Below are positions 1 to 8,997 of a DNA stretch of 64,000 nucleotides, in pieces; positions within the stretch are counted from its first letter, which is position 1, and each line of letters starts with the position of its first letter. Source of the stretch: Stackebrandtia nassauensis DSM 44728 (GTDB lineage Bacteria; Actinomycetota; Actinomycetes; Mycobacteriales; Micromonosporaceae); the NCBI RefSeq assembly GCF_000024545.1, contig NC_013947.1, positions 3,844,001-3,908,000 of the forward strand, read 5' to 3'. The notes under the pieces are model-generated. The model saw only the letters and a program-made list of their open reading frames with translations, searched no databases and was not told the DNA's origin. The position numbers were made by a program, and so were the translations under genes.

Positions 1-1
1 C

Positions 2-508
2 GGACAACCCGCCCACAGCGCCGAACCCCGCACCACCACCCTGTCACTGACAACACACCTCACACCCCCCAAACACACTCACAGCATCGCCAACCGCAAC
101 CAAGCCGAACAGGCCGCCAACGCGCTTAACGCGTTCATGGTCGAGCAATCAAACGGCCACATGTCGCCAGACATTCAGTCGCTGCTCCGACACGACCAAG
201 AAGTACTGACGATCATCGTCGCCAGTGCCTTCAAAGGCATCATTCACCTGACGCGCAGCCATGACCTCAGTCCAGCAGTTGTCATGGCCGCAGCGATCGC
301 GCGATATGCCCAAGACATCAACAACGAGACCCAAGAGCTTCGCGACACCCCCCGCATGCGTGGCTGTCTCCACTGTGAACAAATCGTTACCGATCAGTTC
401 CGCTGGCACGAAAAATGCCAGTCGTGCCGCGACGCCCACAAAGACGTTATATCCATCCTGCGTTGCCTCACATGCGACAACCCCGACGAATGCACCGGCC
501 ACCATTAA
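2..508 (+). CDS. Zinc-ribbon-like protein of a conjugative element, 5' partial
   Basis: The frame is open from base 2 without a preceding stop or a clear start, so the gene probably begins outside the window; the first internal ATG is at 137. The C-terminal third carries three CxxC-like pairs (CLHC, CQSC, CLTC followed by a fourth Cys), which suggests a structural zinc site. The rest is predicted helical. It lies just upstream of a MobF relaxase on the same strand, so a role in the transfer module is plausible by position only. I do not recognise a named family. A hairpin terminator follows the stop codon. Confidence 0.6.
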   Translation, partial: GQPAHSAEPRTTTLSLTTHLTPPKHTHSIANRNQAEQAANALNAFMVEQSNGHMSPDIQSLLRHDQEVLTIIVASAFKGIIHLTRSHDLSPAVVMAAAIARYAQDINNETQELRDTPRMRGCLHCEQIVTDQFRWHEKCQSCRDAHKDVISILRCLTCDNPDECTGHH

Positions 509-528
509 CCCGGCTAACGCAATCCCCC

Positions 529-562
529 GGTGACCCCGAGCCAACACCGGCCCGGGGTCACC
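529..562 (+). terminator. Hairpin terminator after the zinc-ribbon gene
   Basis: A perfect 10-bp inverted repeat (GGTGACCCCG at 529-538 and CGGGGTCACC at 553-562) with a 14-nt loop begins 21 bases after the stop codon at 508. There is no strong T-run, as is common in high-GC actinobacteria. Because a relaxase gene follows, a role as an oriT stem cannot be excluded. Confidence 0.55.
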
Positions 563-876
563 CCTCGTGCAAGCCGCTAACCCAACGCCCCGCCGTTGCC
601 TGCAATCCCGAACCCTCCCTGGTACCGTCCCGGCTCCTGGGCGCGCCACGCCTCACACCCACGCTTCCGCTCGTCGTAGCTCGTAAGTTGCCTTTAGGAC
701 CCACTTGGCGACCTCGTGAACGCTCGGCCAATGGCTGTCCACTCACGAATTGAGGGTGTGGGGCATTCCATTGTGTCAACACATGTGGGTGGATGTAGTA
801 CCAAGGTATCGTTGATGTGGGACCGCTGCATTTGTCAATCCTGATGCCAGAGAGGGGCAGCATGTAGTAGGTCGAG
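563..876. other. Non-coding region before the relaxase gene
   Basis: No reading frame here has convincing codon bias. The last 120 bases are AT-richer than the surroundings and probably contain the relaxase promoter. An origin of transfer is often found next to a MobF relaxase gene, but I could not pick out a convincing nic-site repeat by eye. Confidence 0.4.
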
Positions 877-3800
877 GTGGGGTTTGTGGCCTGGGTAACC
901 ACATTGGGCCCTGTCATGGCGCAAATCGACTATCGACTGCGCGACAGTATCGGCTGCGCCGTTCCCGTTGATGGCGACACCGGGCCGCATCCGCAGTACT
1001 CCGAGACGCTCGTGGCGGGCTCTGGCGGCAGTCTGGTCCTGGCCGGGTCCGGCATCAGCCAGTTCCAACTGGAGCCGGGGGCGGCCATGACTGAGGCTGA
1101 CAAGACCCGGATGCGGTTGTTGGCCGACGGCAAGCACCCCGATACCGGCGCCCAGTTGGTGGTCGCCAAACGCGCCACAGCGCCCGAAGCGATGCTGTCG
1201 GCGCGGCCGCTTGCCGACGCCCTGCAAGCCGCCGCAGCTGACAACAACGTCAGTGTCCCGGTCTTGTTGGGCGACGACAAGGTCGTGGTGCAGCGTGTGG
1301 AGCGGATGCTGCGGGGTCTGACCCGCGACGGCGTCCACAAGATACCGGTCAAGGACGCGGCGTGGATCGCCGCCAAAGCCGGAGTCGAGTTGGCCGATTC
1401 CTATCCTGCTTCGACGTTGGCAACAGCCTGGGCGAACGCGAACCGCACGATCCGCATCGGCAACCGCGGCTTCGATCTCACGCTGGATATGCCCAAAAGC
1501 TTCAGCATCGTGCAGGCCTTGGCTCCCGAACCGGTCGCGACGCAATTGGATGCCGTCTTCCAGGAAGCTGTCCGCGAGACCGTGGCGGCACTGGAAACTT
1601 GGACTGCCTACGGCCTGAAAGGACACCACGGCGACGGCAAGAAAGCCCGCCGCGTGGACGCTGACGGGTTGATCAGTTGGGTGGCCACCCACCGCACCGC
1701 ACGCCCGGTCGCCACCGCCGCACCAGACCCGCACCTGCATGCCCACGTGCAAATCCTCAACATGGTGCACTGCAGCGACGACAAGTGGCGGACGGTGGCC
1801 TCGGGCGGCCGCGACATCTTCCGGCACGCCCACGCCGCCGACGCGTACATCAAAGCCCGTATCCGTCACTACACCTCCACCCAGTTGGGGATCCAGTGGC
1901 ATCGCGACCCGGTCACCAGGCAATGGGAGATCACCGGCATCACCCCCGACATGCGCGGCGTGTTCAGCAAACGCCAGCACCAAGTCCTCGCCGCGGTCGC
2001 GGCCAACTGGGTCCAAGAACCACACGCCACGCCACGCCAGTCCAAGGCCTGTGCCGCGGCCACCCGCCAACCAGCCGCCCCATGGGATATCGCGGCGCTG
2101 CTGCAAGACTGGCATCGACAAGCCGCCTTGACTGGCGCCGACGTCGACCAACTGCTGCGGTCCATCACCGCCGAGGCTTCTCCCCCATCGGCTCGCCAGG
2201 GGCTGCGGCCGACGATTGTGGAGATCGCCGACGAGGTTTTCCATCCGGATGTCGGGGTGACCAGCCACCGCAAATCCGTCACCCGCGCCGACATCCTGGC
2301 CGCCGTCGCCGAGGCCTTGCCCGCGGGTGTCGACTGCCTCGAGCGCCTGGAGCACCTCACCGACCAGGTGCTCGCCGTAGACGGGTACGCGGTGCGGCTC
2401 AAACGCGACGCCGGTGCCACGTTGTCCAACGCGCAGCGCTACACGACGGCCGACATCGTCGCCAGCGAGATCGCCATCTTCAACGCCGCGTCCAAACGCC
2501 TCAACGGCGCCTACCCGCGCGTCGACGCCTCGCTGGTCGCCGAGGTGGTGGCTGACTTCGAAACCAGCGCGGGCTTCCACCTGTCACAGCAGCAGCGCGC
2601 GGTGATCGACCGACTGGCCACAAGCGGCCACGGCGTCGACGCCGTCATCGGCGTCCCCGGCTCCGGCAAGACCACGATCATGCGAGTGCTGGCCGAAGCG
2701 CACGCCCGCGCCGGGCACCAGGTGTGGGGAGCATCCACGGCAGCGGTAGCCGCGCTGCGGCTGCGCCACGCCACCGCGATCCCGTCGCGCACGGTCGCCT
2801 ATTGGCTGCACCGCATCACATCTGGCCCCGGACTAGAGGGTGTGGACGTACTCGTCGTCGACGAGGCGGGCATGGCCGACGACCGGCAAAAGGCCACATT
2901 GCTGAGTGCCGCCGAACGCAGCGGCACCCAAATCATCGGTATCGGCGATACGTTCCAGTTGCGATCCCCCGGGGTGGGGTCAACCTTTGGTGACGTCCAC
3001 ACCATCGTCGGCGGCCAGGTGCTCACCGACTTCCGCCGCCAACGCTACGAAACCCACCGCCACGCACTCAGCGCCTGGCGCTTCGACCATCGCCGCGAAA
3101 CCCTGCACATGTTCGCCGACACCGGGGCGATACACGCCACCAACAGCCTCGACGACACGCTGGCGGGAATGACGGCGGCATGGTGGGCCCGCTTCCAACA
3201 CATCACCAATCCACATGACGCCATCGACCAGATCATGGTCTTGGCCGGGCACAACAGTGACGTCACGATCCTCAATGCCGCGGCTCAAGCCACGCGTTTG
3301 GCCGCCGGGCACCTGGATGCGGGCACCGGCTTCACCTACACCACCGCGCCGGGCCAAGCCATGCGCCTGTATGCCGGGGACGTGGTGGTCACCCGCGCCA
3401 ACGACTACCGGCCTCGCGGGCAAGGGCCCGACATCCTCAACGGGATCCGCGCCCACGTAGTCACCATCGACGCGGCAACCGGCCAACTACGACTGGAATG
3501 GCGCGAGACCACACCCTGCGGAGCGATCCTGCGCCAGCAAACGGTGTCACGCGACTACATCGACGCCGGGAACGTGAGCCTCGGCTACGCCATGGTGGTC
3601 CACAAAGACCAAGGCGGCCAAGCCGAACACGTCATCGTCAACCTCACCGGCATGTCCCCGGATGCCGCCTACGCCGCGTTGTCACGCCACATGGAACACG
3701 TCGACGCGTTTCTAGCACGCGAAGTCGTCGAACACGCCGATCGCGCCACCCGGCTCGGGGCTGCGCGCGACGGCCAGGACCTGTTGCAGCGCGCCATCGA

Positions 3801-5331
3801 CGCCTACGCCGACTATCTGGAACGCCCCGACCCCGAACCAGTCGCACTGGCCGAAGTCGCCGGGTACGAGGAATACCTAGACCACCGCACCTGGCCGCAA
3901 CCGACCTCCACCACCGACCCGTTCCGCCACCACCATCAAAGCGACGACCCCGCGGCCGCCACACCAGCGGATGCGGCATCAGACATCGAGGCACCGCGCC
4001 TCGACCAACCATGGTGGCAACGCCGCCTGGGCGCCTTCACCACCGACGAACTCCAAACCCAACGTGCCGCGCTGGAGTCCGGCGATGCCGCCGCTCCCGA
4101 ATCCGACCTCGCCCACATCGAGGCCGAACTGGGGCTGCGCCGCTCCATGCGCATCGACGTCCGCGACGCCGAAAGCCGCGACCGTACCCAGGCCCGCACC
4201 ACCGCCGCTCGCGCCGTATCCCGCTCGGCCGAACCGGATGATCCCGACCGGCCCACACCCGCGCCGCGTCTGCAAGCCGCGATAGACGCCGAACGCACCC
4301 TGCCCAACACGATGCTGCCCGTACCAAGTACGCCGACGACCGGCACCACCGGTGCGGCGGCCATCGGGGAAAAGCCATTGTGGGACCAGTGGTGGCAACG
4401 CCGCCATGGCGCTTTCACGCGTGCCGAACTGACCGACAGGCTCCGTGAGCTGGACGCCACGATCGACTACGTCGAGCACGAACTGGCCACCGCGCGCACT
4501 CTCAGCGACCAGCGCGCCCAGGCCATGCCGCAACGCCTGGCCGACGCCAGAAACGGCGACGGCCCGCAAGCGTGCTCGCTCATAGCCCATCGCCGCGCAC
4601 TCGTGGCGACCGCGCAAGCCTCGGCCCGTGTCGATCGCGAACACGCCGCCGCGCAAGCCGCGCAGGCCCGTATGGACTCGTTGCACCGCCGCGCTCAAGA
4701 ACTGCGTGCCGAAGCCAAACAGTTCAGTGTGGAACTGTGGATGGGTGGCACCACCCGCAAACGCCTTTACCGCGACATCAACGCGGTGGTCGACCAGCAG
4801 GCGGAGGCCAAATACGAACGCGACGCCCGCCGTGAGGCGGGCCACCGCGCTCGTATCGCCGCGGCCGCGGCCGCGCGTCGCGTCGGGCTCCCCCACCACA
4901 CCGCCGCCAAGCAAGCACTGCGCGACCTCAAACAGAATTGGGAACAGCGTTACGCCCACGCCATAGACGCCGACATCGCCGCCGCCAAACAGACACTGCC
5001 GCGCACCATGACGCTGACGGTCACCCGCGCTGACGTCGACAAAGCACACGTCGAAGTCGACGAAATCCGCTCCGAGCTGTCCACCCGCGACCGCATGAAG
5101 CAAGCCACCATCGACAACGCAGACACCGACCGCGCCCAAGCCCGCACCGTCGCCGCCCGGGTCGTGGAGCGAGGTGTTACGGCGACCGACCCCGATACTC
5201 CAGCGCCATCGCCGCGAATGCGCGCCGCACTCAATGCCGCGAGCGCTATTCAACAGCGCGCGCGCCACTCACCAACGACGCCACCGCCCCACCATCAGAC
5301 ACCGGCCCCGGGGCCCACACTCGAGCAATAA
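877..5331 (+). CDS. MobF-family conjugative relaxase/helicase (TraA/TrwC-like)
   Basis: The relaxase nicks oriT on one strand and unwinds plasmid DNA during conjugation. The N-terminal TrwC-type domain has a candidate catalytic Tyr near residue 19 and the metal-binding histidine cluster H286/H288/H290 (DPHLHAH). It is followed by an SF1 helicase with Walker A GVPGSGKT near residue 592, Walker B LVVDEAG, and a C-terminal helicase motif around HKDQGGQAEHV. The last 450 residues are charged, coiled-coil-like and internally repeated. The start is uncertain: GTG 877 gives the longest frame (TAG at 868 closes it), but GTG 886 and ATG 916 are possible. At 1484 residues the length is normal for actinobacterial MobF proteins. 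Confidence 0.9.
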   Translation: MGFVAWVTTLGPVMAQIDYRLRDSIGCAVPVDGDTGPHPQYSETLVAGSGGSLVLAGSGISQFQLEPGAAMTEADKTRMRLLADGKHPDTGAQLVVAKRATAPEAMLSARPLADALQAAAADNNVSVPVLLGDDKVVVQRVERMLRGLTRDGVHKIPVKDAAWIAAKAGVELADSYPASTLATAWANANRTIRIGNRGFDLTLDMPKSFSIVQALAPEPVATQLDAVFQEAVRETVAALETWTAYGLKGHHGDGKKARRVDADGLISWVATHRTARPVATAAPDPHLHAHVQILNMVHCSDDKWRTVASGGRDIFRHAHAADAYIKARIRHYTSTQLGIQWHRDPVTRQWEITGITPDMRGVFSKRQHQVLAAVAANWVQEPHATPRQSKACAAATRQPAAPWDIAALLQDWHRQAALTGADVDQLLRSITAEASPPSARQGLRPTIVEIADEVFHPDVGVTSHRKSVTRADILAAVAEALPAGVDCLERLEHLTDQVLAVDGYAVRLKRDAGATLSNAQRYTTADIVASEIAIFNAASKRLNGAYPRVDASLVAEVVADFETSAGFHLSQQQRAVIDRLATSGHGVDAVIGVPGSGKTTIMRVLAEAHARAGHQVWGASTAAVAALRLRHATAIPSRTVAYWLHRITSGPGLEGVDVLVVDEAGMADDRQKATLLSAAERSGTQIIGIGDTFQLRSPGVGSTFGDVHTIVGGQVLTDFRRQRYETHRHALSAWRFDHRRETLHMFADTGAIHATNSLDDTLAGMTAAWWARFQHITNPHDAIDQIMVLAGHNSDVTILNAAAQATRLAAGHLDAGTGFTYTTAPGQAMRLYAGDVVVTRANDYRPRGQGPDILNGIRAHVVTIDAATGQLRLEWRETTPCGAILRQQTVSRDYIDAGNVSLGYAMVVHKDQGGQAEHVIVNLTGMSPDAAYAALSRHMEHVDAFLAREVVEHADRATRLGAARDGQDLLQRAIDAYADYLERPDPEPVALAEVAGYEEYLDHRTWPQPTSTTDPFRHHHQSDDPAAATPADAASDIEAPRLDQPWWQRRLGAFTTDELQTQRAALESGDAAAPESDLAHIEAELGLRRSMRIDVRDAESRDRTQARTTAARAVSRSAEPDDPDRPTPAPRLQAAIDAERTLPNTMLPVPSTPTTGTTGAAAIGEKPLWDQWWQRRHGAFTRAELTDRLRELDATIDYVEHELATARTLSDQRAQAMPQRLADARNGDGPQACSLIAHRRALVATAQASARVDREHAAAQAAQARMDSLHRRAQELRAEAKQFSVELWMGGTTRKRLYRDINAVVDQQAEAKYERDARREAGHRARIAAAAAARRVGLPHHTAAKQALRDLKQNWEQRYAHAIDADIAAAKQTLPRTMTLTVTRADVDKAHVEVDEIRSELSTRDRMKQATIDNADTDRAQARTVAARVVERGVTATDPDTPAPSPRMRAALNAASAIQQRARHSPTTPPPHHQTPAPGPTLEQ

Positions 5332-5455
5332 GTCTTAGAACCACGGTGCCGCAACGCGCGCTCTTCGACTTCGCCGATTACAGCGATGGGGTACAGATTC
5401 ACGCCACATGCGAGGCTTCCGGGGCGGTTGCCTACGCTCGGTTGCATTCGTTGCG

Positions 5456-5890
5456 TTACCGCTGAACGGGCTTGGCGTGTTCTGTGGCGCCGTGCCTTCG
5501 GGAGGTGTGCGCGGCGAGAATGAGCAGTACCCCGGCCAGCAGCAGAGCCCACGCGGGCGATGCGGGAAGCAGGGCCGACATCACGGCACCCCAGGCGGTC
5601 ATGCCCCAACCCAACGGCGCGGGCACCCGCGCGCCTCGGCGAACCGTCCACAGCACAAGGCCACCGAACAGCAGTAGCGGAATCCCGAAGCTGCCCGGCG
5701 AGTACCAGAAGGCTTCGGAGTAGACCCGATTGTCAGTGGTGACGTCTAGCGAGATGGTCTCCCATGGCCCCCGGGAAAGGATGTCCGCCCACGTGCTCAG
5801 CCTGTCCCACAGCGCAGCCAGGGTGTGGATCACGCCGACGACCACGGCGATCCAACCCGCGACGTGTGCCAGGGTTCGAGTTCTGTTCAT
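5456..5890 (-). CDS. DUF6463-like small membrane protein
   Basis: This 144-residue protein has four hydrophobic segments (roughly residues 9-28, 66-84, 94-110 and 112-128) with the pattern of the actinobacterial DUF6463 family, whose function is unknown. It begins with ATG at 5888-5890 and stands alone, convergent with the relaxase gene. The C-terminus is basic and probably cytoplasmic. Confidence 0.7.
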   Translation of the reverse strand: MNRTRTLAHVAGWIAVVVGVIHTLAALWDRLSTWADILSRGPWETISLDVTTDNRVYSEAFWYSPGSFGIPLLLFGGLVLWTVRRGARVPAPLGWGMTAWGAVMSALLPASPAWALLLAGVLLILAAHTSRRHGATEHAKPVQR

Positions 5891-6369
5891 GCCTTCACTG
5901 TTGCCCAGCCACCCTCACACCGTGCTCCCCCGCGCGAGGGGCAACCGCCACCCACCCGGGGGATATCGTGATGGGGTGCTGCGGCTGGTGGCAGCGCGGG
6001 GTTCACGTCCGTTGTGGACGCGGGTGATCGTCATCGATGGGCGACGACCGTGCGCGAGGCGCCAGTCGTGTGGGACGGTCGCGGTTTCCGCGTGGCTGGT
6101 GGGCGAAGAAGGTTCTCAACAGGCCGCGGCGCGGCGGCGAGTGGACAACGATCCCCCAATGCCCTTAACCAGGCCAGGCGGGACAGCTCCCGGTGGTGCC
6201 TCATGAAAATGTTGTAATGCTTGCACCGTAGCTTCGACAGCGATCACACGTCGAGTCACTCGGCGCTGGTGGCAATCACACGCGATCACAAGCAGCGGTA
6301 ACGGTGGGCGGTTGCTTGATCAACCGCGAAGGCGATAGTGGGGATGAGGGGTAGTTGTGGGTGGGGCGA
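5891..6369. other. Intergenic region, possibly with degraded coding sequence
   Basis: Between the divergent DUF6463 and GcvT-like genes, 5960-6206 looks GC-biased like coding DNA, but no frame gives a recognisable protein, start and ribosome-binding site together. I saw no glycine-riboswitch core upstream of the GcvT-like gene. The last 100 bases probably hold its promoter, with AGGGG at 6346-6350 as a possible ribosome-binding site. Confidence 0.35.
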
Positions 6370-7695
6370 ATGAACGATCGCGGTAGCAAGACTCGGTTTT
6401 CGGTACTGCACTCCCGGCACGAGGTATTGGGGGCGAGGTTTGTTGAGGTGGACGGGTGGCGGATGCCCGCCGAGTTCGCCGGGGCTGTGACCGAGCATGA
6501 GGCGGTTCGCGAATCGGTGGGCGTCTTCGACCTGTCCCATAAGGGGAAGCTCGTCATCTCCGGCTCCGATCCCGCCCATGTCCTCAACCGGTGCCTGACC
6601 AACGACGTCCACCACCTCACCTCACCGGGCAAGACGCAGTACACACTCGCCTGCGATGACGACGGCGGCGTGATCGCCGACGGGATGCTGTACCGCTTCG
6701 ATCGCGACAGTTTCATGATGTTTCCCAGCGGGGCCGGGTGGCTGGACTTCGCCAAGCGGCTGGATGCCGAAGTCGGCGACGAGATCACCATCGGCGTCAT
6801 CCACGACTCCCACGGCATCCTGTCGCTACAGGGACCCGAAGCGGCGGTGACGTTGCGGCGCCTGGGTTTGGCCGCGCCCCAGGAGTACATGTTCTTCGAC
6901 ATCAGCCAAGCCGAGTGGGGCAACTCCTTCATCTGCCGCACGGATTTCGCCGGACAACCCGGTTTCGACATCATCGCGACCAACCCGGTCATCGCAGCGA
7001 TGTGGGATGAACTCCTCGACGCGGGTGTGACGCCGTGTGGCTTGCGGGCCCGTGACAGTCTGCGTCTGGAGGCGGGAAACGCCCTGCACGGCACCGACTT
7101 CAACGAGCACGTCACCGCCATCGAAGCCCGACTGGCGTGGGCCATCGGATGGAACAAGCGCCAGTTCTGGGGCAAGGAAGCACTCGAAGCTCAGCGCACC
7201 ACCGGCACCCAGCGGCGGATCTTCGGCCTGACCGCGACCTCACCAGCCACACTGGAAACCGGAGCGACGATATACGACGGCCAACAGCAAGTCGGGACCA
7301 TCACCTCCGCGTGCCACTCCCCCACACTCAACAAACCCATCGCCCTGGCGTTGTTCGAACCCATCTACCAAGCAGGCACCGAACTCCAAGTCGACACCAC
7401 CACCGGCCGGGTCGCTGCGACCGTCACCAAACCACCCTTCGGCACGACACCACAACCCGCATCGTTACCTCGCCCCCGCGTGATGACTGCCGGGCGCTGC
7501 CTTGCCACCAGAGCTTTACGGCGCCCGCATCATCGCTATTGGCCTTCGGCGCGATGCTCGCGACCCGTCCCCTTGGGCTTGCGTGACCACGCGACGGCAT
7601 CTCACGGAGTCCGCCTGCGGACTTACTCGCCCGGCGGAACTCGCACGAACCCCTCGGCCCAGGCGTCCTCATCGAGGTCGCGTGCGTCGAAGTAG
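6370..7695 (+). CDS. gcvT: GcvT-like aminomethyltransferase with aberrant C-terminal tail
   Basis: The protein resembles the T-protein of the glycine cleavage system, a folate-dependent aminomethyltransferase. Family landmarks are visible: FDLSHKGKL near residue 60, the GGVIADGM segment, TDFAGQPGFDI in place of the usual TGYTGEDGFEI, and GLRARDSLRLEAG followed by the C-terminal barrel. The fold should end near the PPF motif about residue 363; the last 80 residues are Arg/Ser/Pro-rich, low-complexity and overlap the convergent gene at 7623-7907 by 73 bp. A lost stop codon or frameshift is likely. ATG 6370 is preferred; GTG 6361 sits better behind AGGGG and is in frame. No gcvH or gcvP is nearby, so a dedicated demethylase role is also possible. 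Confidence 0.75.
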   Translation: MNDRGSKTRFSVLHSRHEVLGARFVEVDGWRMPAEFAGAVTEHEAVRESVGVFDLSHKGKLVISGSDPAHVLNRCLTNDVHHLTSPGKTQYTLACDDDGGVIADGMLYRFDRDSFMMFPSGAGWLDFAKRLDAEVGDEITIGVIHDSHGILSLQGPEAAVTLRRLGLAAPQEYMFFDISQAEWGNSFICRTDFAGQPGFDIIATNPVIAAMWDELLDAGVTPCGLRARDSLRLEAGNALHGTDFNEHVTAIEARLAWAIGWNKRQFWGKEALEAQRTTGTQRRIFGLTATSPATLETGATIYDGQQQVGTITSACHSPTLNKPIALALFEPIYQAGTELQVDTTTGRVAATVTKPPFGTTPQPASLPRPRVMTAGRCLATRALRRPHHRYWPSARCSRPVPLGLRDHATASHGVRLRTYSPGGTRTNPSAQASSSRSRASK

Positions 7696-7907
7696 AAGCA
7701 CTCCGGTTCGTCACGGAAACCCGGTAGCAGTCGGGCCTGCCGGATACGCTCCTCAACCCGTTCAACGGTTGAGTAGATGCCCAGGAGCTTCACGTCATCG
7801 CCATCTGACTCGTCGCAGAACACGCCGCTGGCATCGACGTGCACCGTCGAACCACCGTCACCGGCTTCGTTGTGATGGCCGACATGCCACAGCGGATACA
7901 CGATCAC
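7623..7907 (-). CDS. Small DUF7336-like protein
   Basis: This 94-residue protein has the layout of a common small actinobacterial family: an N-terminal VYPLWHVGHH segment, an acidic DESDGDDVKLLGIYST core, then an ERIRQARLLPGFRDEP helix ending in a short acidic strand. The function is unknown. It is convergent with, and overlapped by, the aberrant tail of the GcvT-like gene. The clear family pattern makes this frame the real gene in the overlap. Confidence 0.7.
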   Translation of the reverse strand: MIVYPLWHVGHHNEAGDGGSTVHVDASGVFCDESDGDDVKLLGIYSTVERVEERIRQARLLPGFRDEPECFYFDARDLDEDAWAEGFVRVPPGE

Positions 7908-8067
7908 GGACGCGAAACTATCAGCACTCCAGTTCGTGGGGCCTGTGACCTTCGGCCCGCTATCTCTTGGGACACAAGGACGAGTGGCTCCGGCACCGCC
8001 TGGCGGCAGGCGCCGCCGCCCGGGCGCGCGAGAGTCGGGCGCTGGTCCACAGTCTCCTCCAGAAGGC

Positions 8068-8997
8068 TCAACGACGGGGTGCCGGGGGCCACTTCAGCTG
8101 ATCGATCCATGGTGGATCGGCGCCGGGTACCTCGCAGGTGTGCGCGGCCACCAGGCTCGCCAGTTCCAGGGCGGATGTCAGTGTCTCGATGTCAAGGCGC
8201 CGGCCGGTTTCCAGCAGCCGGTGCAACAGTCCGGCGGTGAAGGCGTCACCGGCGCCGATCGTGTCGGCCAGGCGTATCGGTTGGGCCGCGACGTGGACGG
8301 GTTCGCCGTCCAAAGAGGCCATCGCGCCGCGTTCGCCTAGGGTGATGACGATCAGGGGGCAGCCGCGCGCGTGCCAGCGTTCGCACAGTTCGCGGTGGTC
8401 GGCGCCGGGGTGGGTGAAGGCGAGATCGTCCTCGCTGAGTTTGAGGATGTCGGCCAGCGCGGCCCAGTCGTCCAGACCGTCTCGGTATCGTTTCGCGGTG
8501 GCGATGCCGGGGCGCACGTTCGGGTCGATAGAGATGGTGGCGTCGTGCCGATGGGCGCGCAGCGCGTCGGTGATGACGTCACAGCCCGGGGGTCGTACCA
8601 GGGCCAGTGATCCGGTGTGGATGATCGCCGCAGACGCGATCGGTTCGAGTTCGGCGGGGCTCCAGTCCCAGTCGGCGGTGCCGTTGACGTAGAAGTCGTA
8701 GGCGGCGCGGCCCTGGTCGTCCAGCGCCGCCACGGCGAGCGTCGCCTCCTGGGACGCCGTCACCGCAGCACTCAAGTCCACCTGGGACTTGTCCAGGTGG
8801 GTGCGTAGCAGTTGGCCCAGTATCCCTTTGGACAGCCGTCCGAGAAACCGGGTTGGGGAGCCCAGCCGAGCCAGGGCCACGGCCGTGTTGGCAGGGCTGC
8901 CACCGGGCCTCACCTCCAGGCGCAGCGCCCCGGTCGCGTCGTCGGGCATGGCGACAGCGTCGGCGACGGCTTCGCCGATGACGGCGATCGTGTTCAT
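8068..8997 (-). CDS. PfkB-family sugar kinase, probably fructokinase
   Basis: The 309-residue protein has both PfkB signatures: the N-terminal RPGGSPANTAVALARLG glycine-rich region and the C-terminal DTIGAGDAFTAGLL motif containing the catalytic Asp and anion hole. It should phosphorylate a sugar with ATP in the cytoplasm. Its start ATG overlaps the LacI stop by ATGA (8994-8997), so the two genes are translationally coupled. The divergent neighbours are a sugar ABC importer and a secreted fructan hydrolase, which points to fructose as substrate. Substrate identity is inferred from context. Confidence 0.87.
   Translation of the reverse strand: MNTIAVIGEAVADAVAMPDDATGALRLEVRPGGSPANTAVALARLGSPTRFLGRLSKGILGQLLRTHLDKSQVDLSAAVTASQEATLAVAALDDQGRAAYDFYVNGTADWDWSPAELEPIASAAIIHTGSLALVRPPGCDVITDALRAHRHDATISIDPNVRPGIATAKRYRDGLDDWAALADILKLSEDDLAFTHPGADHRELCERWHARGCPLIVITLGERGAMASLDGEPVHVAAQPIRLADTIGAGDAFTAGLLHRLLETGRRLDIETLTSALELASLVAAHTCEVPGADPPWIDQLKWPPAPRR

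Noticed and set aside
563-876. oriT with nic site
   Set aside because: Only very short palindromes are visible; position next to the relaxase alone is not enough.
835-2580. Minus-strand 581-codon open frame
   Set aside because: It lies antisense to the relaxase domain, is Gly/Val/Arg-rich with no recognisable motif, and is the usual shadow of a high-GC gene.
3979-5268. Minus-strand 429-codon open frame
   Set aside because: Antisense to the relaxase tail, low-complexity composition; the plus-strand protein continues cleanly through it.
5960-6217. Possible small gene or transposase remnant
   Set aside because: Codon bias looks slightly coding, but no frame gives a recognisable protein with a start site.
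5891-6369. Glycine riboswitch upstream of the GcvT-like gene
   Set aside because: I could not find the conserved tandem aptamer core; the gene is also not in a gcv operon.
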